From Achromobacter sp. MFA1 R4 (GTDB taxonomy: Bacteria > Pseudomonadota > Gammaproteobacteria > Burkholderiales > Burkholderiaceae_B), in assembly GCF_900156745.1 (NCBI RefSeq), contig NZ_LT707065.1:3844001-3908000 (forward strand): DNA of 64,000 bases, in the 5' to 3' direction. Position numbers and translations under genes: made by a program. Below the pieces are notes generated by a model that had not been told where the DNA came from, made no database searches, and saw nothing but the letters and a program-made list of their open reading frames with translations. Positions 34,625 through 42,016 of the stretch are shown here, piece by piece (within the stretch, counting starts at the first letter, position 1; every line of letters starts with the position of its first letter).

Positions 34625-35869
34625 ATGCACCAGAACGGTTTTACCACCACGATTCTCCATTCCGACCGCAATCAATCCGTCGAGCACGGAGCGGTGCACA
34701 AGCCGATGCATCCGTCGTCCGAGTTCGCGTACGACGACGCGCGCGAGCTGGCCGCCGTGTTCCAGGGCAAGGCGGGCTTCACCTACGCGCGCCAGGGCAC
34801 GCCGACCACGACCGCGCTGGAAGCCAAGATCACGCAGATGGAGGGCGGCAAGGGCACGGTCAGCTTCTCGACCGGCATGGCCGCGCTGGCGGCGATCTTC
34901 ACCACGCTGCTGCGCCGTGGCGATCATCTGGTGTCCAGCCAGTTCGTGTTCGGCAATACCAACAGCCTGTTCGGCACGCTGCAGGACCTTGGCGTGGAAA
35001 TCACCTTCGTCGACGCGACGGACTCGGCGCAGGTGCGCGCGGCCATCCAGTCCAACACGCGCATGGTTTTTACCGAAACCATCGCCAACCCGGGCACGCA
35101 GGTCGCCGATCTGGCCGTGATTGGCGAGATCTGCCGCGAAAAGGGGCTGGTCTATGTGGTGGACAATACGCTGACTTCGCCCTGGATGTTCCGGCCCGCG
35201 ACCGTTGGCGCATCGCTCGTGATGAATTCGCTGTCCAAGTACATCGGCGGCCACGGCAACGCCTTGGGCGGCGCGGTCACCGATACCGGCCTGTTCGACT
35301 GGGCTGGCAGCGGCAACATCCACGAACCCTATCGCAAGGGGCCGTCGACCGGCTGGGGTCTCACGCAGATCAAGAAAAAGGGACTGCGCGACATGGGCGG
35401 AACGCTGGCCGCGGAGCCCGCGCACCGCATCGCGGTCGGCGCCGAGACCCTGGCCCTGCGCATGGCCCGCCACTGCGCCAACGCGCTGGCGCTGGCCCGT
35501 TTTCTCGAAGAGCATCCCGGCGTGGCGAAGGTGCATTATCCGGGGCTGGCAAGCCACGCGCAGCACGCGCGCGCCGCGGCGCTGTTTGGATCGCGCTTCG
35601 GCGGCCTGCTTGGCGTCGAGCTCGCGGACGGCGTGGATTGTTTCGATTTCCTCAATCGCCTGCGCGTCGTGCTGATGGCGACGCACCTGGGCGACACGCG
35701 CAGCCTGGCGCTGCCCGCGGCCCACACCATCTATTACGAGATGGGCGCCGAACGCCGCAAGCAGATGGGCATTGCCGACAGCCTGATTCGCGTTTCGGTG
35801 GGCATCGAAGACGAAGCGGATTTGCTGTTTGATTTCGATCAGGCGCTCAATGGGTGCCTGAAGGGATAA
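34625..35869 (+). CDS. Cys/Met-metabolism PLP enzyme (cystathionine gamma-synthase / sulfhydrylase family)
   Basis: A 414-residue fold-type I PLP enzyme. PHSF-like HPSSEFAYDDARELAAVFQGKAGFTYARQGTPTTTALEAKI contains the GY-R-NPT-type active-site segment. The cofactor lysine is in NSLSKYIGGHGNALGGAVTD (about residue 205), and THLGDTRSLALPAAHTIYY provides the C-terminal arginine. The exact reaction (O-succinylhomoserine sulfhydrylase, gamma-synthase or lyase) cannot be settled from sequence. The ATG at 34625 is preferred over the TTG at 34610. It lies 43 bases after rlmB and 57 bases before the PKHD gene, so read-through is possible. Confidence 0.88.
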   Translation: MHQNGFTTTILHSDRNQSVEHGAVHKPMHPSSEFAYDDARELAAVFQGKAGFTYARQGTPTTTALEAKITQMEGGKGTVSFSTGMAALAAIFTTLLRRGDHLVSSQFVFGNTNSLFGTLQDLGVEITFVDATDSAQVRAAIQSNTRMVFTETIANPGTQVADLAVIGEICREKGLVYVVDNTLTSPWMFRPATVGASLVMNSLSKYIGGHGNALGGAVTDTGLFDWAGSGNIHEPYRKGPSTGWGLTQIKKKGLRDMGGTLAAEPAHRIAVGAETLALRMARHCANALALARFLEEHPGVAKVHYPGLASHAQHARAAALFGSRFGGLLGVELADGVDCFDFLNRLRVVLMATHLGDTRSLALPAAHTIYYEMGAERRKQMGIADSLIRVSVGIEDEADLLFDFDQALNGCLKG

Positions 35870-35926
35870 TTCGGCAGACGCGACTTGTGCAAAGGTCGCG
35901 CCGGCAACGCAATCGGGTCGGGACCC

Positions 35927-36607
35927 ATGCTTATACAGATCGCAGAAATTTTTACGCCCGAGGAAGCGGCAGCCATCCGCCAGCGGCTGGATGCTGCCGA
36001 TTGGGTCGACGGCAAGGTGACGGCGGGCCACCAGTCGGCCGAGGTCAAGCGCAATCGGCAATTGCCGGAGCAGCATCCGCTGGCTCAGGAGCTGGGCGCG
36101 CTGATCCTGCAGCGCTTGTCGGCGAACAATCTCTTCATGTCGGCCGCCTTGCCCCGCAAGATTTTCCCGCCGCTCTTTAACCGCTACGAAGGCGGTGAAG
36201 CCTTCGGCTATCACGTGGACAATGCCGTGCGGGGTATCGCCGGCACGGCGGAGCGCGTGCGCACGGACCTGTCCGCGACGCTGTTCTTTTCGGATCCGGA
36301 CAGCTATGACGGCGGCGAGCTCGTCATCGACGACACCTATGGTCCGCGCGCCGTGAAGCTGCCGGCCGGGCACATGGTCCTGTATCCGGGCACCAGCCTG
36401 CACAAGGTCAACCCCGTGACGCGCGGGGCGCGCGTAAGTTCGTTCTTCTGGATGCAGAGCCTGGTGCGCGAAGACACCCAGCGCGCGCTGCTGCTGGACA
36501 TGGACGTGGCCATACAGCGCTTGAACCAGGATGTGGCGGGGCATGCGTCGATCGTGCAGCTCACCGGCATTTATCACAATCTGCTGCGCCGATGGGCGGA
36601 CGTTTGA
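35927..36607 (+). CDS. PKHD-type Fe(II)/2-oxoglutarate hydroxylase (PiuC/YbiX-like)
   Basis: A 226-residue prolyl-4-hydroxylase-like dioxygenase of the PiuC/YbiX family, usually tied to iron-siderophore uptake. The metal triad is present: H96 and D98 in [12 protein letters not shown]159 in [11 protein letters not shown], and the 2-oxoglutarate arginine R169. The start is [30 protein letters not shown], the classic N-terminus. PiuC usually sits beside a TonB-dependent receptor; here none is near, although tonB-exbBD lies 1.2 kb on. The substrate is unknown. A terminator follows the stop. Confidence 0.92.
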   Translation: MLIQIAEIFTPEEAAAIRQRLDAADWVDGKVTAGHQSAEVKRNRQLPEQHPLAQELGALILQRLSANNLFMSAALPRKIFPPLFNRYEGGEAFGYHVDNAVRGIAGTAERVRTDLSATLFFSDPDSYDGGELVIDDTYGPRAVKLPAGHMVLYPGTSLHKVNPVTRGARVSSFFWMQSLVREDTQRALLLDMDVAIQRLNQDVAGHASIVQLTGIYHNLLRRWADV

Positions 36608-36624
36608 TGAAGCCTAAAGTGTTT

Positions 36625-36651
36625 TTTCGGGGTGTCGCGCAAACCCCGAAA
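36625..36651 (+). terminator. Terminator after the PKHD gene
   Basis: The perfect 9-bp stem TTTCGGGGT / ACCCCGAAA with a 9-base loop, then TGCGCGTTTTTGTTT, lies 17 bases after the stop codon. Confidence 0.75.
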
Positions 36652-36960
36652 TGCGCGTTTTTGTTTATTGCGAAAACGCCTAAAAGCTAGTATTGACGCG
36701 GGTTGCCGTGAGGTTTTCGCTTGACAGCCGCTCTACGCCAAGGCCTAATACACGTCTGCGTCGCTGACGGTTTGCAGGCATTGGTCCAGCAAAACCTAGG
36801 CGGCGCAGCAGTTTAAAAGTTGTGCTTTGCAGCGCAAGAAAAAAGTTTATCCACTGTCTGTTCGTCGTTTGCCTGGTCTCGCGTCCATTTGTGGCATCCA
36901 TCCTGACGGCCATGAACTTCGCCCCCGGCAGACTCCACACCTTGTGAGGGGTACACCTGC
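36652..36960 (+). promoter_or_regulatory. Upstream region and promoter of the HU gene
   Basis: About 310 gene-free bases, AT-richer than average. TTGACA (36721-36726), a 17-bp spacer and CCTAAT (36744-36749; TAATAC at 36746 is the alternative) form a good sigma70 promoter. This gives a leader of about 200 bases before the HU start, long enough for post-transcriptional control. The ribosome site is GTGAGGGG. Confidence 0.65.
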
Positions 36961-37233
36961 ATGAACAAAACCGAACTCATCGATCACATCGCCAGCAAGG
37001 CCGATATCTCCAAGGCTGCTGCCGGCCGTTCGCTCGACGCCCTGATCGGTGCCGTGAAGACCACGCTGAAGAAGGGCGGTACGGTCACGCTGGTTGGTTT
37101 CGGCACGTTTGCCGTGTCGGCCCGCGCCGCGCGCACTGGCCGTAACCCGCGCACCGGCGAAACCATCAAGATCAAGAAGGCCAAGGTGCCGAAGTTCCGT
37201 CCGGGCAAGGCCCTGAAGGATGCCGTCAACTAA
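36961..37233 (+). CDS. hupB: DNA-binding protein HU (beta type)
   Basis: A 90-residue nucleoid protein of the HU/IHF family that bends and compacts DNA as a dimer. It starts [50 protein letters not shown], with the arm [33 protein letters not shown] carrying the proline that intercalates into DNA (RNPRTG). HU rather than IHF is indicated by length and the [12 protein letters not shown] segment. The gene is monocistronic, with its own promoter, followed by the tRNA-Val promoter. Confidence 0.97.
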   Translation: MNKTELIDHIASKADISKAAAGRSLDALIGAVKTTLKKGGTVTLVGFGTFAVSARAARTGRNPRTGETIKIKKAKVPKFRPGKALKDAVN

Positions 37234-37271
37234 TGAACGGCAGGCGATCGCAAGGCGCTGCGCGCCGCGAT

Positions 37272-37300
37272 TTGCCCACTAGTACGCGGTCCGGTATACT
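37272..37300 (+). promoter_or_regulatory. Promoter of tRNA-Val
   Basis: TTGCCC (37272-37277), a 17-bp spacer and TATACT (37295-37300) form a good sigma70 promoter about 90 bases upstream of the tRNA. Confidence 0.7.
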
Positions 37301-37390
37301 CCGGCCCGCGTATTGCTTTTGAGTACCCCGATTGGCAGTTGTCATGCACGGTTTTCCTGTCAGGAAATTTGCGCGGCAACTGCACCGAAA

Positions 37391-37466
37391 GGGTGCTTAG
37401 CTCAGTTGGTAGAGCGGCGCCTTTACACGGCGTAGGTCACAGGTTCGACCCCTGTAGCACCCACCA
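37391..37466 (+). tRNA. tRNA-Val (anticodon TAC), encoded CCA
   Basis: A 76-base cloverleaf with acceptor GGGTGCT / AGCACCC, D-arm AGCTCAGTTGGTAGAGC, anticodon loop with TAC, and T-arm GGTTCGACCCCTG. CCA is encoded. A terminator-like hairpin with a T-run follows at 37524. Confidence 0.97.
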
Positions 37467-37523
37467 GAAGCACAACATATCGGTTCGGCCGGCACACCGT
37501 GCGACAGACCCGAACGCACATCG

Positions 37524-37556
37524 AACCCGCACACGACATCGTGGCGGGTTTTTTGT
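37524..37556 (+). terminator. Terminator of tRNA-Val
   Basis: The stem AACCCGC / GCGGGTT with inner CAC/GTG-type pairing is followed by TTTTTTGTTTTC. Confidence 0.75.
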
Positions 37557-37709
37557 TTTCTGACGCGGGCAGCGGCGGGATGGCGCTTCGAGCAAATCCC
37601 CTTTGTCGCGGGCGCATCGCGACTTGGCGCAGGCTATTTCGTAAGCGTTCCATTGATTCCGCTTTGATCCGGATCAGAAATGGTACGCTGTTCCAGACGA
37701 AATACAACG

Positions 37710-37724
37710 TGCGAATCATTCGCA
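37710..37724. promoter_or_regulatory. Perfect 7-1-7 Fur-type box upstream of tonB
   Basis: TGCGAATCATTCGCA is a perfect inverted repeat around one base with the 7-1-7 geometry of the ferric-uptake regulator site, and its inner bases AAT-C-ATT match the Fur core. It lies 102 bases before the tonB start. Iron repression of tonB-exbB-exbD is therefore likely. Confidence 0.75.
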
Positions 37725-37735
37725 TTTGAGATACT

Positions 37736-37822
37736 ATGACGGGCTTGTACCGGTCAGCCGGCGGCGCCATCGTGTGCGCGTCGATCCTCTGGCTGGCCGG
37801 AAAGTCACTGCACCCTGGCTGA
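37736..37822 (+). CDS. Possible 28-residue leader peptide ahead of tonB
   Basis: A short frame translates as MTGLYRSAGGAIVCASILWL followed by AGKSLHPG and stops four bases before the tonB ATG. The middle is hydrophobic. Its ribosome site is weak (TTGAGA), and if the GATACT hexamer just upstream is the -10 box it could not be translated. It may be a translational-coupling frame for tonB or chance. Confidence 0.3.
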   Translation: MTGLYRSAGGAIVCASILWLAGKSLHPG

Positions 37823-37825
37823 TTC

Positions 37826-38656
37826 ATGCCTAGTCTTCAACCCGGTTGGAATTCTTCTTCGCGGTCTTCTTTTGGTATACGCGCAGGCGCTGGCCTGGCG
37901 GTCGTCGCATTGCATGCGGCGGTGATAGGCGCCATTTTCCTGGCGCCGGAAAGTCGTCCTGAATTGGAGGAACCCGAGGCGATCATGGTGAGCGTGGTGG
38001 ATGCTCCCGTGCCCCAGATCGCCAAAGCCGAACCCATTCCCGAAGTGCAGCAGCCCGTGGTCGAAACGCCGCCCGAGCCTGAGCCCGAGATCGAACCCGA
38101 GCCGGAACCCGAGCCCGAGCCGGAATTGAAGCCCGAGCCCGAGCCGGAGCCCGAGATCGAACCTGAGCCGGTGGTCGAAAAGCCGCCGATGCCTGCGCCC
38201 AAGCCGCCTCCGCCCAAGCCGAAACCCAAGCCCAAGCCCAAGCCTCAGCCCAAGAAGGAAGTCAAGCCTGAGCCCAAGCCGGAACCGCCGCCTCAGCAGA
38301 CGCCGCCCAGCGGTGCGCCGGAAGGCACGCAGGCGCCTCAGGGCCCGCAGCAGGGGCCGCCGCCCGATCAGCCCGTGCTGGTCTCGAGCATCGAGTTCCA
38401 GGGCGCGCGTCCGATGCCCAACTACCCGATGGCGTCGCGCCGCATGCGGGAGGAGGGCCGGGTCGTGGTGCTGGTGGAAATCAATACCCAGGGCCTGGTC
38501 GAGCGGGCAACCATCGACGTTTCGTCGGGTTTTCCGCGCCTGGACGAATCGGCACTGGCAGCCGCCCGCAAAGGCCGTTTCAAGCCCTATACCCGCAATG
38601 GCGTGGCCTATCCCGCCAAAGCAAAAATTCCGTTTGATTTCGTCATGAGGAACTGA
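37826..38656 (+). CDS. tonB: Energy transducer TonB
   Basis: A 276-residue TonB-family protein that couples the inner-membrane proton gradient to outer-membrane receptors for siderophores and heme. The N-terminal anchor ([21 protein letters not shown]) is followed by a long periplasmic spacer of Pro-Glu repeats turning into Pro-Lys repeats (about residues 70-155), the rigid arm. The C-terminal TonB domain ([54 protein letters not shown]) contacts the receptor TonB box. It leads the tonB-exbB-exbD operon, behind a Fur-type box. Confidence 0.95.
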   Translation: MPSLQPGWNSSSRSSFGIRAGAGLAVVALHAAVIGAIFLAPESRPELEEPEAIMVSVVDAPVPQIAKAEPIPEVQQPVVETPPEPEPEIEPEPEPEPEPELKPEPEPEPEIEPEPVVEKPPMPAPKPPPPKPKPKPKPKPQPKKEVKPEPKPEPPPQQTPPSGAPEGTQAPQGPQQGPPPDQPVLVSSIEFQGARPMPNYPMASRRMREEGRVVVLVEINTQGLVERATIDVSSGFPRLDESALAAARKGRFKPYTRNGVAYPAKAKIPFDFVMRN

Positions 38657-38657
38657 G

Positions 38658-39625
38658 ATGTCCAACGCACTGCATAGCGCCACCCTGGTGGCGCAGGCGA
38701 CCACCAGCCCGGCCGCGCCGGCTGCCGCGGCCGCGCCCGCAGCCCAGCAAGCCGCCACGACCGGCGGCGACGTCGCCCAGCAAGCCGCGGGCGCCGTCCA
38801 GCAGGCCGCTGGCGCTGTCCAGCAATCGGCGGACGTGCTGCACAACGCCGCCTCGTCGCTGCCCGCAGCGCCGGCTCCGGCGCCCGACATGGGCTTTCTG
38901 CACTTTGTCGCCCAGAGCGACTTCGTGGGCAAGAGCCTGTTCGTCATCCTGATCCTGATGTCGCTGGTGACGTGGTACCTCATCCTGGTCAAGGCCGGCA
39001 GCAATGTCAGCATGCGCAAGCGTTCGGCCGACTTCCTGAACAAGTTCTGGAACGCCAGTTCGCTGGAACAGGTCGAGCACGAAATCAACACGCACGGCGC
39101 GCGCGATCCGTTCTCGCACCTGGCCAGCCATGCCATGCATGCCCAGGCGCATCACAATAAGTTCGGCGCGACCAAGCTGGAAGAGTCGGGCAGCAACTCC
39201 GATTTCGTCACGCGCACCATGCGCAAAGTGATCGACGAGGAAACCGCCAAGCTGGAAAACGGCCTGACCGTGCTGGCCTCCGTGGGTTCGACGGCGCCGT
39301 TCGTCGGCCTGTTCGGCACGGTCTGGGGCGTCTACCACGCGCTGGTCGGCATCGGCATGGCCGATGGCATGACCATCAACCGCATCGCGGGTCCGGTGGG
39401 CGAGGCCCTGATCATGACGGGCCTGGGCCTGGCGGTGGCCATTCCGGCCGTGCTGGCGTACAACATGTTTGTGCGCAACAACCGCGTGTACCTGTCGCGC
39501 CTGGATGCGTTTGCGCATGATCTGTTTGCGTTCCTGACCACGGGCCAGCAAGTCGCGCTGTCCGACGGCAAGGTGCGCGCGCTGCGTCGCCAGAACGGCC
39601 ACGCGGTTCAACGCGGGAGCGAATA

Positions 39626-39626
<1 letters not shown>
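38658..39626 (+). CDS. exbB: Biopolymer transport protein ExbB
   Basis: A 322-residue three-span motor subunit that with ExbD energises TonB. The core has FVGKSLFVILILMSLVTWYLILVKAG, then GLTVLASVGSTAPFVGLFGTVWGVYHALVGIGMAD, and AGPVGEALIMTGLGLAVAIPAVLAYNMFVR, the MotA/TolQ/ExbB signature. An unusual alanine/glutamine-rich N-terminal extension of about 70 residues (AAATTGGDVAQQAAGAVQQ-type repeats) precedes the first core span; in E. coli ExbB this part is far shorter. Its stop overlaps the exbD start, suggesting coupling. Confidence 0.95.
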
Positions 39627-40099
<473 letters not shown>

Positions 40100-40113
40100 A
40101 CGAATCCAGGCAG

Positions 40114-40141
40114 GGGGCGCATTTCGCGCCCCTTTTTTTTT
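40114..40141 (+). terminator. Terminator of tonB-exbB-exbD
   Basis: The stem GGGGCGC / GCGCCCC with loop ATTTC is followed by nine T. It ends only about 20 bases before the next gene's start. Confidence 0.93.
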
Positions 40142-40150
40142 GGATCGCGC

Positions 40151-40162
40151 TAGAATCGCGGC
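40151..40162 (+). promoter_or_regulatory. -10 box giving a likely leaderless response-regulator mRNA
   Basis: TAGAAT at 40151-40156 ends six bases before the ATG at 40163, so transcription would begin at or next to the start codon. No Shine-Dalgarno sequence fits in the gap. The -35 position falls in the preceding terminator. Confidence 0.5.
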
Positions 40163-40834
40163 ATGCGAGTTCTGGTAATCGAAGACGACACCACCCTGGG
40201 CCATGCGCTCCAGGAATTTCTGGCCGACCAGGGGTATGCGGTCGACTGGCTGACTGACGGCGACCGGGTCCTGGGCGCCTTGGCGGGCCAGCCCTACGAC
40301 CTGATGCTGCTGGATCTCAACCTTCCTGGCATGAGCGGCCTGGATGTGCTGCGCCAGCTGCGCCAGGACGGCAACCAGGTTCCCGTGCTCATTCTCACCG
40401 CCCGCGATGGCATTGAAGACCGCGTCGCCGGTCTGGACGCCGGCGCGGACGACTACGTCACCAAGCCTTTCGAACTGCCCGAGCTGGCCGCCCGCGTCCG
40501 CGCGTTCGGACGCCGCCGCGCCGGCCAGGCCCAGCCCCTGATCGAAGTGGGGCCCCTGGTGTTCGACACCGTCGGCCGCGAAGTCCGCGCCAATGGCCAG
40601 CGCCTGTCGCTGTCGGTGCGCGAGCTCTCCGTCCTCGAAATGCTGATGGCCCGCGTGGGCCGCGTCGTGACCAAGCGCCAGATCGTGAACTCCCTGTCTG
40701 CGTGGGACGCGGACTTCAGCGAAAACGCGGTCGAAGTCTACGTGTACCGACTGCGCAAGCGTCTGGAAGGCACGGGCGCCAGCATCCAGACGGTACGCGG
40801 CTTTGGCTACATGCTGGATGTGGAAACGGCCTGA
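40163..40834 (+). CDS. OmpR-family response regulator (TctD/QseB-like)
   Basis: A 223-residue two-domain response regulator. The receiver has the acidic pocket EDD (residues 7-9), phospho-acceptor D51 (LLDLNLPGMSGLDVL), T79 and K101 (YVTKPFEL), all intact. The C-terminal winged helix (LSLSVRELSVLEMLMARVGRVVTKRQIVNSLSAWD, then VEVYVYRLRKRL) ends with the RGFGYML beta-hairpin wing of the OmpR family. It is followed after 66 bases by the histidine kinase and then by kup, and is a candidate potassium- or envelope-responsive regulator. Transcript probably leaderless. Confidence 0.95.
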   Translation: MRVLVIEDDTTLGHALQEFLADQGYAVDWLTDGDRVLGALAGQPYDLMLLDLNLPGMSGLDVLRQLRQDGNQVPVLILTARDGIEDRVAGLDAGADDYVTKPFELPELAARVRAFGRRRAGQAQPLIEVGPLVFDTVGREVRANGQRLSLSVRELSVLEMLMARVGRVVTKRQIVNSLSAWDADFSENAVEVYVYRLRKRLEGTGASIQTVRGFGYMLDVETA

Positions 40835-40900
40835 CGGGCCGGCTGCGGCCGCCTTGCTCCGGCCGCACGCATCCATTCGCCCCAGCGAAGGCGTTGCGCC

Positions 40901-42016
40901 ATGACGCAGGAACGCATCCCTCAACCGTCCCCGGCTTCGCGCCCCTTGCTCCCCTCCCGTTCGCTTGCCCGGCATCTGGTGATCCGCCTGATGCCCCCGA
41001 TCCTGCTGCTCGTCCTGCTGGACCTGGCGGCCACCTGGGTCATCACCCACAAGATCGACATGTCGCTCTGGATGCTGGAAGACTTCTTCTGGCTGATGGT
41101 GGTGGGGCAGGTAGCGTTGATCGGCCTGTTCACCTGGGTGGTGGTGCAGGGCGTGCGATCCGGGCTGCGGTCCGTGAATCATCTGTCCGAAGAGATCCGG
41201 CAGCGCTCCATCGACGACATGCAGCCGCTGGAGGTGGCGGGCGTGCCGGTCGAGATCGAGCCGCTGGTCACCCACACCAATGACCTGCTGCTGCGGCTGG
41301 ATGCGTCCCTGGCCGCGCAGCGGCGCTTCATCGGCCATGCGGCCCACCAGTTGCGCACGCCGTTGTCGGGCCTGCGGCTCGAATCCGAACTCATGCTGGC
41401 GCGTCCCTTGCCCGATGACGTCCGGGCCCGCGCCGAGCGCATCAAGGCCGTCAGCGACCGCATGATCCGGCTGGGCCAGCAGCTTCTGGTGCTGGCCCGC
41501 GCCGATCCCAATGCCCGTCCCCAGGACAGTTTCGTGCGCATCGACCTGTGCGAATGGGTGCGGGCGCATGGCGCCGAGTGGTTCCCGCGCGTGCGCGAGG
41601 CGCACTACGAGCTGGACCTGGTGGCGCCCGAGCGGCCCATCTGGATCGACGCCGACCCCTTGCTGCTCGCTGAACTGCTGGGCAACCTGATCGACAATGC
41701 GCTGCGCTATGGCAACCCCACGGGGCGCATCACGCTCATCGTGGGCGCCAATCCTCCCTCGCTGACCGTCGAAGACGACGGCCCCGGCATTCCGCCCGAA
41801 GAGCGCGACCGCGTGTTCGAGGCGTTTTACCGGTCGCCCACCGCGACAGCGGGCGGCTCAGGCCTGGGGCTGGCCATCGTGCGCGAGATCGCGCACGCGC
41901 ACGGCGCCTGGTGGAAGCTCACGAGCCGGCCCGATTTTGCCGGGACACGGCTGTCCGTCGTATTCCCCGGCCCCCGCAAAGGGGCCCAACTCACTCGCCA
42001 AGAACCCGCATCATGA
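40901..42016 (+). CDS. Sensor histidine kinase (TctE-like, short-loop)
   Basis: A 371-residue kinase. Two spans (about residues 27-49 and 63-85) are joined by only about 13 residues (HKIDMSLWMLEDF), so there is almost no periplasmic sensor; this is the layout of intramembrane-sensing kinases. Then come a HAMP-like linker, the phospho-accepting H149 in FIGHAAHQLRTPLSGL, and a complete HATPase: N-box ELLGNLIDNALRYG, G1 VEDDGPGIPPEERDRVFEAFY, G2 GGSGLGLAIVREIA. Its stop overlaps the kup start (ATGA), pointing to co-translation with the potassium transporter. Confidence 0.93.
   Translation: MTQERIPQPSPASRPLLPSRSLARHLVIRLMPPILLLVLLDLAATWVITHKIDMSLWMLEDFFWLMVVGQVALIGLFTWVVVQGVRSGLRSVNHLSEEIRQRSIDDMQPLEVAGVPVEIEPLVTHTNDLLLRLDASLAAQRRFIGHAAHQLRTPLSGLRLESELMLARPLPDDVRARAERIKAVSDRMIRLGQQLLVLARADPNARPQDSFVRIDLCEWVRAHGAEWFPRVREAHYELDLVAPERPIWIDADPLLLAELLGNLIDNALRYGNPTGRITLIVGANPPSLTVEDDGPGIPPEERDRVFEAFYRSPTATAGGSGLGLAIVREIAHAHGAWWKLTSRPDFAGTRLSVVFPGPRKGAQLTRQEPAS

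Noticed and set aside
34526..36577. 683-codon open frame on the minus strand
   Set aside because: It is antisense to the PLP enzyme and PKHD genes, which have full family motifs. Long antisense frames arise from codon bias in GC-rich DNA.
38080..38290. Repeat array or CRISPR-like array in the tonB gene
   Set aside because: The periodicity is the Pro-Glu/Pro-Lys coding repeat of the TonB arm, not spaced repeats with unique spacers.
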